Shown here: piece after piece, positions 53,681 through 61,838 of the stretch | Position numbering within the stretch: the stretch's first letter is position 1 | Layout: each line of letters begins with the position of its first letter | DNA from: Pyxidicoccus xibeiensis | GTDB lineage: Bacteria > Myxococcota > Myxococcia > Myxococcales > Myxococcaceae | Reading direction: 5' to 3' | NCBI RefSeq assembly: GCF_024198175.1 | Contig: NZ_JAJVKV010000009.1 | Coordinates: 310,001-374,000, forward strand | Length of the DNA: 64,000 bases | Program-made: the position numbers and the translations under genes | Notes under the pieces: generated by a model | Seen by the model: only the letters and a program-made list of their open reading frames with translations | Told to the model about the DNA's origin: nothing | Database searches by the model: none

Positions 53681-54610
53681 CTACGTCGCCGTCTTGCGCT
53701 TCTTCGCCTTCGGGACGAAGACGTCGCTGCGTGGGTGGAACTCGTCGTAGACGGAGCGCAGGCGCGCGCTGTTGACGTGGGTGTAGATCTGCGTGGTGGC
53801 CAGGTCCGCGTGGCCGAGCATCTGCTGCACGGCCCGCAGGTCCGCGCCCCGCTCCACCAGGTGCGTGGCGAACGAGTGCCGCAGCTTGTGCGGGGAGATG
53901 GGCTTGAGGATTCCCGCCTTCAGCGCGTACCGCTTGAGCAGCTTCCAGAAGCCCTGCCGCGTGAAGCCCGCGCCGCGCGGCGTGACGAAGAGCGCGCGCG
54001 ACTGGCGCCGGCCCAGCAGCGCCGGCCGGGCCACGGACAGGTACTCCTGCACCTTCTCCACCGCCACGCGCCCCAGGGGCACCAGGCGCTCCTTGGCGCC
54101 CTTCCCCTTCGCCACCAGGTAGCCGGCGGTGAGCTGCAGGTCATTGACGCCCAGCCCGCACAGCTCGCTCACGCGCAGGCCCGTGGCGTAGAGCACCTCC
54201 AGCATGGCCTTGTCGCGCTGGCCCGCCGTGGTGCGCTCGTCCGGGGCCGCCAGCAGCTGCTCCACCTCCTCCAGCGTGAGGAACGAGGGCAGCTTGCGCG
54301 CCGAGCGCGGCGTGTCCAGGTCCTCCGTCGGGTCCTTCTCCGCCAGTCGCTCGGCGATGAGGAAGCGGTGGAAGCCGCGCAGGGCCGCGAGGTGCCGGGC
54401 CTGGCTGCGCTTGCCCACGCCGCGCTTGCCCAGCGCGAGCAGATGCGCGGACACGTCGTCCTGCTTCGCCCGCGTCACGTCGTCCAGGCCGCGCGCGCGC
54501 AGGTCCGCGAAGTACACGGTGAGGTCGGCGGCGTAGGCATCCACCGTCTTGCCGGACAGCCCGCGCTCCGCGCGGATGAAGGCGATGTACGCGTCGAGGA
54601 GCCCTTCCAT
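53681..54610 (-). CDS. xerD: XerC/XerD-type tyrosine recombinase
   Basis: A 309-residue site-specific recombinase. A SAM-like N-terminal core-binding domain (LLDAYIAFIRAERGLSGKTV) is followed by the catalytic domain. The Arg-Lys-His-Arg-His-Tyr set is complete: ATGLRVSELCGL, KGKGAKERLVP, SPHKLRHSFATHLVERG, LGHADLATTQIYTHV. Full length and close agreement with chromosome-dimer-resolution recombinases favour a housekeeping XerD over a phage integrase. The start is the ATG at 54610; a GTG 9 bp upstream is possible. It is last in a minus-strand series beginning with the antiporter genes. Confidence 0.9.
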   Translation of the reverse strand: MEGLLDAYIAFIRAERGLSGKTVDAYAADLTVYFADLRARGLDDVTRAKQDDVSAHLLALGKRGVGKRSQARHLAALRGFHRFLIAERLAEKDPTEDLDTPRSARKLPSFLTLEEVEQLLAAPDERTTAGQRDKAMLEVLYATGLRVSELCGLGVNDLQLTAGYLVAKGKGAKERLVPLGRVAVEKVQEYLSVARPALLGRRQSRALFVTPRGAGFTRQGFWKLLKRYALKAGILKPISPHKLRHSFATHLVERGADLRAVQQMLGHADLATTQIYTHVNSARLRSVYDEFHPRSDVFVPKAKKRKTAT

Positions 54611-54676
54611 CGCCGCCACGCTACCGGAGGCGCGCGCCGAGGCAACTCGGCGTCCCAGGCCTTCCCGGTCGCCCGC

Positions 54677-55663
54677 TCAGCTCCGCGGCGCCGCGCCTCC
54701 ATCCGCCGACGCCGAAGCCGACTCCAGCGCCTGCACCACCCACGGCCACCCCACCAGGATGTTGCCGGGAGAGCGCAGGCACGCGTCCGCCACCGCCAGC
54801 ACCTCCGCCGGCCGCGAGCGCACCGCCAGCGCCAGGTGCCGCCCCAGGAACGGGTGCGGCAGGTAGCTCAGGTTGTGATGCCGCACCGGCACCCAGCTCA
54901 GCGTGGGGCGCCCCGTCCACTTCTCCACCGCGTACGCCACCGCCGAGGCCAGCACCTCCAGCGCGTACAGCGGCAGCCGGAAGGCGCTCACCAGGAAGGT
55001 CACCAGCGCGCTGGCCGCCACCGCGCCCGCGAAGGACACGTTGGCCGCGCCGCTCCACACCACCATGGGAATCACGCTGGTGGCGACGGCCGCCACCTGC
55101 ACCCGCACCACCGACGGGCCCCGCCCACCGGCGACGCTCGCGATGCTCCCGGACGCCAGCCCCGCCACCACGCCCATGCACGCGCCCACCACCATGCCGG
55201 CCGCGCCGCCCAGCAGCGGCCCGAAGGCACCTCCCGCCGTGGCATGCAGCCCCACCACCATGGACAGGCTCGCCAGCGAGCCCAGCAGCACCCCCGCCGC
55301 CAGCCCCGACACCAGCGCCAGCATCAGCCCCGCCGCCGAGCAGAACAGCGCCGACATCCCCCACCCGCCCCGCAGCGGAATCCCCGCGCCGAACAACACC
55401 AGGCCCAGCAGCCCCGTCATCAGCGGCGAGCCCACCACCAGCAGCAGCAACAGGCGCCGGACGTAGAGCCCCGCGGCCCGGCCGCCCTCGGCCTGCTCAC
55501 GCCACAGCTGGCCGATGCGGCCTCCGGGCATACGGATGCCCGCGGCGCGGAGCCTGTAGTGCAGGTCCACCGGCCGGAAGAGGAGCAACAGCAACAACTT
55601 CAGCAGTCCGGGCACCTGCTCCGGAGCATCCACGGGTCCTGGCTCTGTGCCCCCCTGTGCCAC
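54677..55663 (-). CDS. Polytopic membrane protein of unknown function
   Basis: A 328-residue protein with 6-7 Gly/Ala-rich membrane helices between residues 65 and 245 (RRLLLLLVVGSPLMTGLLGL; GSLASLSMVVGLHATAGGAF; AAGMVVGACMGVVAGLASG), a cytosolic N-terminus and a soluble C-terminal stretch (VRHHNLSYLPHPFLGRHLAL). The C-terminal sequence resembles the start of a longer helical-repeat domain, so it may be a shortened member of a larger family; this is uncertain. The GTG start has GGGGGG 5 nt upstream. It sits 21 bp after the Sua5-type gene. Confidence 0.65.
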   Translation of the reverse strand: MAQGGTEPGPVDAPEQVPGLLKLLLLLLFRPVDLHYRLRAAGIRMPGGRIGQLWREQAEGGRAAGLYVRRLLLLLVVGSPLMTGLLGLVLFGAGIPLRGGWGMSALFCSAAGLMLALVSGLAAGVLLGSLASLSMVVGLHATAGGAFGPLLGGAAGMVVGACMGVVAGLASGSIASVAGGRGPSVVRVQVAAVATSVIPMVVWSGAANVSFAGAVAASALVTFLVSAFRLPLYALEVLASAVAYAVEKWTGRPTLSWVPVRHHNLSYLPHPFLGRHLALAVRSRPAEVLAVADACLRSPGNILVGWPWVVQALESASASADGGAAPRS

Positions 55664-55684
55664 GGTGGCCCCCCTTCGTCAGGT

Positions 55685-56296
55685 TCAATCCCCTAGACTA
55701 CCCTTGCCCTGCCGGAGGATTTCAAGCGTATCGCCGATGAGTGAAATCACCGTGGACGGTTCGTTGAGGGTCACCCCCCCGTCCAGGATGAGCTCCAGCC
55801 CGTGTCCGAGCTCGGCCTTGATGTCCTTCGCGTCCGTCAGCGGCACACCCTCGGTGTTGGTCGCCGACGTCGTCACCAGAGGGCGGCCCAGCGCCCGCGC
55901 CACCTCTCGCACCAACGGCGCGTCCGGTACGCGGATGCCCACCTGCTTCTGCTTGGACATCATCAAATCCGGCACCAGCCGCGTCGCCTCCAGGATGAAG
56001 GTGAACGCACCGGGAGTGAGACCCTTCATCGTCCGATACGCGAAATTGCTCACATGGGCGTATTTGGCCACGTCAGACAGGTCCGGGCACAGGAAGGACA
56101 GGGGCTTTTTCTTGTCGCGCCCCTTGAGCTGGTACAGCCGCTCGATGCCCTTCTTCGAGCTCAAGTCGCAGCCCAGGCCGTAGTACGTGTCCGTCGGGTA
56201 GGCCAGGAGCCCGCCGCGCTCGAGCACCTCCACCGCCCGCTGCACGTGGCGTGGCGAGGGATGCTCCAGGTCCACCTCGAGGATGGGTGCGGCCAT
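55685..56296 (-). CDS. L-threonylcarbamoyladenylate synthase-like protein (Sua5/YciO/YrdC)
   Basis: A 203-residue YrdC-fold protein. The ATP/threonine-binding patch is present (GGLLAYPTDTYYGLGCDLSS, then YQLKGRDKKKPLSFLCPDLS), with PLVTTSATNTEGVPL and the final loop GVTLNEPSTVISL. The KGR-x-K-x4-P and SAN-like (SATN) motifs match the YciO sub-branch more closely than classical TsaC, in which SAN is exact. It therefore either makes threonylcarbamoyl-AMP for tRNA t6A or is a YciO-type relative. The ATG is 56 bp after the antiporter stop. Confidence 0.88.
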   Translation of the reverse strand: MAAPILEVDLEHPSPRHVQRAVEVLERGGLLAYPTDTYYGLGCDLSSKKGIERLYQLKGRDKKKPLSFLCPDLSDVAKYAHVSNFAYRTMKGLTPGAFTFILEATRLVPDLMMSKQKQVGIRVPDAPLVREVARALGRPLVTTSATNTEGVPLTDAKDIKAELGHGLELILDGGVTLNEPSTVISLIGDTLEILRQGKGSLGD

Positions 56297-56352
56297 GATG
56301 TCTCCGTGCCTCCTGTCCCGCCCGGGGGGTTCCGGGCCGGCGCGGGCGCAGC

Positions 56353-57651
56353 CTACGCCGTTCCCGCCGCCTCGTCCGTGCGGATCTCCTTGCTCGCCGC
56401 CAGCGCCCGCCGGGTGAGCACCGGGCCCACCAGCTCGTGCGCGGTAATCATCGCCACGATGAGCACCTCCACCTGCGGCCCGAAGGTGGGGAACGTCCGC
56501 GACACCAGCGCCGCCAGGCCGAAGGTGACGCCCGCCTGGGAGATGAGCCCCATCCACAGGTACTGCTTCAGCCGCGGGTCGTCCGCGGGCGCGAAGCGGC
56601 GGCATGACAGCCAGATGGCCCCGGCCCGCAGCACCACCAGCAGCAGCGCCGCCGGCCCCACCGTCACCAGCGCGTCCAGGTGCAGCCCCGCCCCGGCCGC
56701 CGCGAAGAACAGCGCGAACACCGGCAGCCCCGCCTGCTGAATCGCGTGGTGGATGCGCTCCCCGGCCCGCTCGTCCAGGTTGGAGATGAGCGCCCCGGCC
56801 GCCAGCGACACCAGCAGCGGCGACAGGTGCAGCCGCGCGCCCCCCTCGGCCGCGGCGAAGGACAGGCCCACCAGGAACAGCGGCAGCTCCTGCTTCACGC
56901 CCCGCATGTAGATGAGCACCACCACCGCCAGCGCGCACCCCACGCCCACCGAGCCGAACAGCTCCCACCCCACCCCGCTGAGCAGCTCCGCCACGTCCAG
57001 CCCGCCGCCGAAGCTGGCCTTCGTCACGCCCGCCGCCAGCGCGAAGGCCACCATCACCACCAGGTCGCCGATGATGACCAGCGCCATCAGGAACTCGGTG
57101 AACGAGCCGCGCGCGCGCGTCTCCTGGACGATGGCAATCGTGACGGTGGGCGAGAAGGACACCACCACCGTGGACACCAGCGCGCTCACCGCCAGCGCCT
57201 GCGGCACCGTCATGGGCGCCAGGAACGGCAAGAGCGGCTTGAGCGCGAAGACGGCGCCGAAGCACGCCACGAAGGTCACCCCGCACACGCCCAGGCACAG
57301 CATGGCCACCCGCGCGCCCACCCGCTTGATGAGCCCCAGGCGCAGCTCCGTGCCGGCCACCAGCGCGATGAGGCTCACCGCCAGCCCCTTCACCAGCTCC
57401 AGCCCCTTCAGCCCCGCTCCGGGGATGAACCCCAGCGCATACGGCCCCACCGCCACGCCCACCAGGAGGTAGCCGGTGAGCCGCGGCAGCCCAAGCCCCT
57501 TGGCCACCTTGCCCGCGAAGAGGCCGCACAACAGCAGCGCCCCGGCCGCCAGCGTCACCGGCGTGCCCGCGTCCGCGCGCAGCACCTGCGCCCGGCTGAT
57601 GATGGCCAAGAGCCCCATCAGGAGCAGCAGCCGGACCACCGCCCCCTTCAT
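56353..57651 (-). CDS. CPA2-type cation:proton antiporter (A)
   Basis: A 432-residue inner-membrane protein with about 12 helices of the Na_H_Exchanger fold and no C-terminal TrkA-N domain. An N-terminal signal-anchor-like helix precedes the first repeat (LPRLTGYLLVGVAVGPYALG). The core region has VSLIALVAGTELRLGLIKR and SALVSTVVVSFSPTVTIAIV, with the acidic residue in MALVIIGDLVVMVAFALA. It probably exchanges Na+ or K+ for H+. Its ATG overlaps the stop of the upstream antiporter gene by 4 nt. Confidence 0.88.
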   Translation of the reverse strand: MKGAVVRLLLLMGLLAIISRAQVLRADAGTPVTLAAGALLLCGLFAGKVAKGLGLPRLTGYLLVGVAVGPYALGFIPGAGLKGLELVKGLAVSLIALVAGTELRLGLIKRVGARVAMLCLGVCGVTFVACFGAVFALKPLLPFLAPMTVPQALAVSALVSTVVVSFSPTVTIAIVQETRARGSFTEFLMALVIIGDLVVMVAFALAAGVTKASFGGGLDVAELLSGVGWELFGSVGVGCALAVVVLIYMRGVKQELPLFLVGLSFAAAEGGARLHLSPLLVSLAAGALISNLDERAGERIHHAIQQAGLPVFALFFAAAGAGLHLDALVTVGPAALLLVVLRAGAIWLSCRRFAPADDPRLKQYLWMGLISQAGVTFGLAALVSRTFPTFGPQVEVLIVAMITAHELVGPVLTRRALAASKEIRTDEAAGTA

Positions 57652-58862
57652 GTCGCCACCTCCACGTCGGAGGCCCGAGGGGCCGGGCGCGCGGGCTCCA
57701 GCACCTGGCGGAAGGCCTGCCCGGCCAGCAGCTCGTTCACCACCGCGCCCACCACCACCACGTCGAGCACCCGCTGCGACAGCCCGCCGGGCACCAGCAT
57801 CCCGTACTCGGCCACCAGGCACAGCGCCAGGCCGCCCTGGGCGATGAGCGCGTAGCCCAGCCGCGGAGGCAGCTCCAGCGTGCCCCCCGCCAGCCGCTGC
57901 GCGAACCGGCCGCCCAGCACCTTGCCCAGGAACCGCAGCCCCACGAAGCCCGGCACCAGCGACCAGGCCCACCAGTCCCGCGCGTGCACGCCGCAGCCCA
58001 CCAGGAACACCAGCACCAGGAAGGCGGGCCGCTCCACCCGGCCCAGCGCGCGCGCCGCCCGCTCCACCGTGCGCCCACCCACCAGCGCCAGCGTGGCCCC
58101 GCAGGCCACCCCCGCCAGCAGCGCGGACACGCGCAGGTAGGCCGCCGCGCCGCCCACCAGCGCCACCCCGCCCAGCGTCACCGTGGTGAGCTCCGCGAGG
58201 TCCTTCAGCGAGTGCGTGAGGAAGGCCAGCAGCGCCCCGCACATGACGCCCAGCAGGACCGCGAGGCACACCAGGCCCAGCCCCTCGCCCAGGCTCGTCG
58301 TGGCGCCCAGCACCAGCGCGAGCGCCAGCACGCCCAGCCCCACCGCGTCGTCCAGCATCGTCAGCAGCGCCACGCCCAGCCCGCGCGCCCGGTCCAACCG
58401 CCCGGACCGGTACGCCAGCACCGCGAAGTGGCCGGACGACAGGCTCGCCGCCGCGCCCAGCAGCGCCGCCGCGCCCACCGCCGCCTGCGGGGACAGCCCC
58501 GACGTCAGCAGCAGCGGGCCCGACAGCGGCAGCGCGACGAAGAGGAAGGCCGTGCCCGCATGGGCCAGCGCCGCCGAGTACACCGGCCGCGGCAGCAGCC
58601 GTAGCAGCCGGGGCTCCAGGTTGAGGCCGAGGATGACTCCCGCAGTGCCCAGCCCCAGGGCCAGCACCGGGCGCATGCCCTCCAGGCTGCGCGCGGACAG
58701 CACCCCGGAGACCGACGGCCCCACGAGGATGCCGAAGAGCAGGAACAGGAAGCCGCTGGCCGCCAGCCGCGTCAGCGCGGGAAAGCGCCCCGGGTCCAAC
58801 GCACGGTTGGAGACGAGCAGCGACAGCGCCGCGATGGTGAGCAGTACGAGCAGCGCTTGCAC
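57648..58862 (-). CDS. CPA2-type cation:proton antiporter-like protein (B)
   Basis: A 404-residue protein with 11-12 helices of the same superfamily as antiporter A but divergent in sequence. Motifs: FLLFGILVGPSVSGVL, VLALGLGTAGVILGLNLEPR (in place of the usual glutamate-bearing helix), GAAALLGAAASLSSGHFAVL and LLTMLDDAVGLGVLALAL, whose Asp pair lies where CPA antiporters carry the ion-binding acid. Its stop overlaps the start of antiporter A (ATGA). Two different CPA genes in tandem suggest a heterodimer or two ion specificities. Confidence 0.85.
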   Translation of the reverse strand: MQALLVLLTIAALSLLVSNRALDPGRFPALTRLAASGFLFLLFGILVGPSVSGVLSARSLEGMRPVLALGLGTAGVILGLNLEPRLLRLLPRPVYSAALAHAGTAFLFVALPLSGPLLLTSGLSPQAAVGAAALLGAAASLSSGHFAVLAYRSGRLDRARGLGVALLTMLDDAVGLGVLALALVLGATTSLGEGLGLVCLAVLLGVMCGALLAFLTHSLKDLAELTTVTLGGVALVGGAAAYLRVSALLAGVACGATLALVGGRTVERAARALGRVERPAFLVLVFLVGCGVHARDWWAWSLVPGFVGLRFLGKVLGGRFAQRLAGGTLELPPRLGYALIAQGGLALCLVAEYGMLVPGGLSQRVLDVVVVGAVVNELLAGQAFRQVLEPARPAPRASDVEVAT

Positions 58863-58893
58863 GAGGCGTGCTTACACCGCCCGCAGCCCCACG

Positions 58894-59232
58894 TCACGAG
58901 CGGCGGTGGGTGGGCGCGGCGATCACCGGCAGGGCGACCAGCCTGCCCATGGGCGGGTCGTCCGCATCCATTTCCAGTTGGACGCGCTGCACCAGCCGCT
59001 CGACTTCCTCGGCGGGCAGCACGGGCAGCAGGCTCACCAGGAGCACCCGGTCCTCGTCCGCGCCCAGCGCCAGGCTGCGCAGCCCCGCGAACACGGGGAC
59101 CTCCGCGGACAGCGCCGCCGCCGCGCTCCGCGCCCTCACCACCAGCGGCTCCGGGATGCCGAACTCCCGGAGCCGGCGGATGGCGCGCTCGGTGCCTTCC
59201 AGCTGTTCGAGGAACGTGATGAGCAGGTACAC
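58894..59232 (-). CDS. Small cytosolic protein, possible regulator of the antiporters
   Basis: A 112-residue protein with no signal or membrane segment. It has a beta-alpha-beta ferredoxin/PII-like pattern (MYLLITFLEQLEGTERAIRR, LREFGIPEPLVVRARS … VERLVQRVQLEMDADDPPMG) reminiscent of small PII-like proteins encoded beside ion transporters. It is first in the minus-strand series, 31 bp before antiporter B. A regulatory role is inferred from fold and position only. Confidence 0.65.
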   Translation of the reverse strand: MYLLITFLEQLEGTERAIRRLREFGIPEPLVVRARSAAAALSAEVPVFAGLRSLALGADEDRVLLVSLLPVLPAEEVERLVQRVQLEMDADDPPMGRLVALPVIAAPTHRRS

Positions 59233-59269
59233 GCGGACCTCTTACCGGGTCCGCGCGCCTGACGCCACG

Positions 59270-59731
59270 CTACTCGTTCTGCCCCGGGCCCGGGGTGGGC
59301 TCGGAGGCAGGGGCCGCGGTGGTGCCACCCGTCGGCGCAGCGCCCTCCGCGGCGGCGCCCTCCGCCGGGGAAGCCGCCATCGCCGCGCGGGCCGCGCGCT
59401 TGCCCTCTTCGATGAGCTTCTTCACCTTCTGCCCACCCTTGCGGCCGATCTCCTCGTAGAAGTTCGGCCCGCGGGTGGCCTTCACGCGGTCGCCACCCTT
59501 CTTGCCGATCTCCTCGTAGAACTTCGCGCCGCGCTCGGCCTTGACCGTCTCGCCTCCCTTTCGGCCGATCTCCTCGTAGAAGGAGCGACCGCGCTCGGCC
59601 TTGACCGTCGCGCCGCCCTTGCGGCCGATGGTCTCGTAGAACTCGCGGCCTCGCTCGTTCCGGACAGTCTCTCCGCCCTTACGGCCCGCTTCCGCCACCG
59701 TCATGCTTCCCTTGTTGTCCTTGTCCGACAT
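59270..59731 (-). CDS. KGG-repeat stress-type protein
   Basis: A 153-residue hydrophilic protein. Residues 16-115 contain four and a half 20-residue repeats of the form GRKGGETVKAERGxxFYEEI, the KGG/LEA_5 (GsiB-like, plant Em-like) motif. The tail is Ala/Pro/Gly-rich. Such proteins are disordered, accumulate in stress, and in other bacteria are under general-stress control. The ATG follows GAGGAGATGG. It is at the end of the minus-strand run but has its own long upstream region. Confidence 0.88.
   Translation of the reverse strand: MSDKDNKGSMTVAEAGRKGGETVRNERGREFYETIGRKGGATVKAERGRSFYEEIGRKGGETVKAERGAKFYEEIGKKGGDRVKATRGPNFYEEIGRKGGQKVKKLIEEGKRAARAAMAASPAEGAAAEGAAPTGGTTAAPASEPTPGPGQNE
59387..59686 (-). 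repeat. 60-bp tandem repeats encoding the KGG units
   Basis: Five imperfect 60-bp units. The stretch coding for FYEEIG and the Lys-Gly-Gly core is the most conserved; the units differ mainly at the residues after the KGG core. Confidence 0.85.
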
Positions 59732-60040
59732 ATCGCCATCTCCTCTCGTGACTGCCACCGCCCCGCGCCTCGGTGTCCCTTGCCTGAAACCTTGGGACGG
59801 AAGCGCCCCGATGCAAGCAAGCTCCGTACACCGCCAGCCGTTCGCGAATGACACAGGCACGAAAAACGCCAGTAAATTCGGATACTTCGCTACGCCTGCC
59901 GAGCATCCGAGCCGGGCGGAGGCATGTCCGCCAGGACGCTTCATTGTTTGAAACACCGCACTGCACATTGCCGATTCCCGATAGGCCCTCCACCTTCTGC
60001 CCACGGCGCGTCCGGCGGGCGGGCGGCGGGGAGGCATGGC
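59732..60040. other. 309-bp divergent intergenic region
   Basis: This lies between the KGG gene (minus) and the VTT-domain gene (plus). It has an AT-richer patch at about 59840-59990, the likely place for the promoters. No strong consensus boxes or palindromes were identified. Confidence 0.5.
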
Positions 60041-60820
60041 GTGGCGCAGGCAGCGAAGACCTGGCTTCGGGTATTGGCCCCGATGCTTGTCTCCATTGGC
60101 GGACTGGTGATGCTCCGGTTTCTCGGCCCGGACTTCATCGATCAGCAGAACATTGCCGCCGTCCTGGAGCCCTTCGGTGACGCGGCCCCCCTGGCCTACA
60201 TCGCCTTTCTCGCCATCCGCCCGGTGACGCTGCTGCCCGGTCAGCTGCTGACGGCTGTCGGCGGGATGATGTTCGGGACGCTCGCAGCGACCCTCTATTC
60301 ACTAACAGGCAGCTTCCTGTCTGCCATGTTGCTCTTCGGGGTGGCGCGGAAGCTGGGCACGGGGCCGATGAAGCGCCTGGCTGGCGGCAAGTACCCCGCC
60401 CTGTCTCGGGCGGCGAAGCGCCATGACTTCCTCTTCACCTTCCTGGCGTGCATCAACCCGCTGTGCCCCACCGACGTGATGCTGGTGGCCGCGGCGGCCA
60501 GTGGCGCGCGCCTGTGGCCCTCGGTGGCCGGCGTCCTGCTGGGCACCATTCCGGGCACCTTCCTCACCGCGCAGTTCGGCAGTGGCCTGGCGCAGGGCCG
60601 CACCGTGATGACGGCCGTGTCGGCGGTGGGGCTCGTGGTGTCGCTGGTGCTCGGCGTGTTCATTGGCCGGCGCTTCTACAAGGAGATCAACGACGCTCCG
60701 GACGAGGCCAACGCGGATCAGCCTCCCTGCGGCGCGCAGGGCCTGGCCTCTGACGAGGCGCGGGCCGCCCATGTGCGGCCGGGGGCCTCGAAGCCGGAAG
60801 GCATGCCCGCCACCTGGTAG
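60041..60820 (+). CDS. TVP38/TMEM64 (VTT domain) family membrane protein
   Basis: A 259-residue inner-membrane protein of the DedA/VTT superfamily. The core is FLAIRPVTLLPGQLLTAVGG (the conserved Pro-containing re-entrant segment), then GTLAATLYSLTGSFLSAMLL and SVAGVLLGTIPGTFLTAQFG. There are 5-6 membrane segments and a hydrophilic 40-residue C-terminus. The GTG at 60041 is chosen because GGGGAGG lies 6 nt upstream; the frame extends upstream but that part is polar and Arg-rich. Related proteins scramble or translocate lipids; the substrate here is unknown. Confidence 0.85.
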   Translation: MAQAAKTWLRVLAPMLVSIGGLVMLRFLGPDFIDQQNIAAVLEPFGDAAPLAYIAFLAIRPVTLLPGQLLTAVGGMMFGTLAATLYSLTGSFLSAMLLFGVARKLGTGPMKRLAGGKYPALSRAAKRHDFLFTFLACINPLCPTDVMLVAAAASGARLWPSVAGVLLGTIPGTFLTAQFGSGLAQGRTVMTAVSAVGLVVSLVLGVFIGRRFYKEINDAPDEANADQPPCGAQGLASDEARAAHVRPGASKPEGMPATW

Positions 60821-60829
60821 CGCCTTGGG

Positions 60830-61741
60830 CTACGTACGGCCGGGGGGCCGCAGCTCCTCCGACAGCAATTGGAGCAGCGCCTGCACGCGCGGCACGGCCT
60901 GGCGGCCGGGGATGCACAGGGCATGGACGGGCGGCCCTTCCGCGGCGTGATCCGCGAGCACCTCCACCAGCCGCCCATCCCTCGCGCGCTCGTCCAGCAT
61001 GAAGTCCAGCACCTGGCAGATGCCGGCGCCCGCCGCCGCCAGGTCCAGCAGCGCGGGGCCATGGTTGACGTCCAGGGCCTGCCGCGTGCGCACCACCTCC
61101 GGCGCGCCTCCGGGCTCGCGGCGGAAGACCCAGTCCCGTGCCAGGCCGCGCGGATCCACGAACTTCAGGCACGGGTGGCGTGACAGCTCCTCCGGGCGCT
61201 GCGGCGTGCCGTACCGGGCCAGGTGCGCGGGCGAGGCCAGCGTCACCCAGCGGGTGTGCAAGAGCCGCCGCGCCACCAGGCTCGAGTCCTCCAGGGCCCC
61301 CACGCGGATGGCCACGTCGATGTGCTCGTCCACCATGCGGCTGAAGCGATCATCCAGCCGCACATGGAGGGTGAGCTGCGGATAGCGGGCCTGGAGCCGC
61401 GCCAGCCGGGGCAGCACCACCGGAGACAGGATGTAGGGCAGCGCCACCGTGAGCGGGCCCCGAGGCGCGCGCTGGGCCTGGGCCACCGTCTCGCGGGCCG
61501 CCCGCACCTGCGCCACCGCCTCTCGCGCCCGCTCCAGGAACTCGGCGCCCTCCGGCGTGAGCGCCACCTGGCGCGACGTGCGCTCCAACAGCCGCGCGCC
61601 CACGTCGTCCTCCAGCTTCCGCACCGCCTTGCTCACCGCCGCCGTGGTGACACCGAGCCGCTCCGCCGCCTTCCGGAAGCTGCGCTCCTCCGCCACGTGG
61701 AGGAATGGGAGCACTCCCGCGAACAGGTCCATGGCCCTCAT
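60830..61741 (-). CDS. LysR-family transcriptional regulator
   Basis: A 303-residue regulator: N-terminal winged helix-turn-helix (FLHVAEERSFRKAAERLGVT, then AAVSKAVRKLEDDVGARLLE) and a periplasmic-binding-protein-like effector domain (from about residue 90, PLTVALPYILSPVVLPRLAR). It is divergent from the NAD(P)-binding protein, with inverted repeats between them, so it probably controls that gene and itself. The ATG at 61741 is preferred; another ATG at 61732 is possible. Confidence 0.92.
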   Translation of the reverse strand: MRAMDLFAGVLPFLHVAEERSFRKAAERLGVTTAAVSKAVRKLEDDVGARLLERTSRQVALTPEGAEFLERAREAVAQVRAARETVAQAQRAPRGPLTVALPYILSPVVLPRLARLQARYPQLTLHVRLDDRFSRMVDEHIDVAIRVGALEDSSLVARRLLHTRWVTLASPAHLARYGTPQRPEELSRHPCLKFVDPRGLARDWVFRREPGGAPEVVRTRQALDVNHGPALLDLAAAGAGICQVLDFMLDERARDGRLVEVLADHAAEGPPVHALCIPGRQAVPRVQALLQLLSEELRPPGRT

Positions 61742-61742
61742 T

Positions 61743-61800
61743 GTCAACCTGGAGTTGACGATGGTTCAACTCCCGCGCGCTCGATGCCTTCGGAGTTGAC
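61743..61800. promoter_or_regulatory. LysR-type operator candidates
   Basis: GTCAAC-N5-GTTGAC (61743-61759) is a 17-bp palindrome fitting the T-N11-A LysR consensus. A second pair, GTTCAACTCC (61764-61773) and GGAGTTGAC (61792-61800), repeats the same half-site with one mismatch. All copies lie between the divergent lysR-type and NAD(P)-binding genes. Confidence 0.65.
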
Positions 61801-61838
61801 GGTTAGGGTTGCCCCCATCCACGAAGCAGGAGGACGTC

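Noticed and set aside
53681-54610. Reading the tyrosine recombinase as an integrase of a mobile island
   Set aside because: It is full-length XerC/D-like, sits in an apparent operon with housekeeping-type genes, and no att repeats or tRNA gene were seen nearby.
53099-55696. 865-codon plus-strand frame opposite the Uma2, xerD and membrane-protein genes
   Set aside because: It crosses three genes with clear family motifs and consists of Arg/His/Gln-rich shadow sequence.
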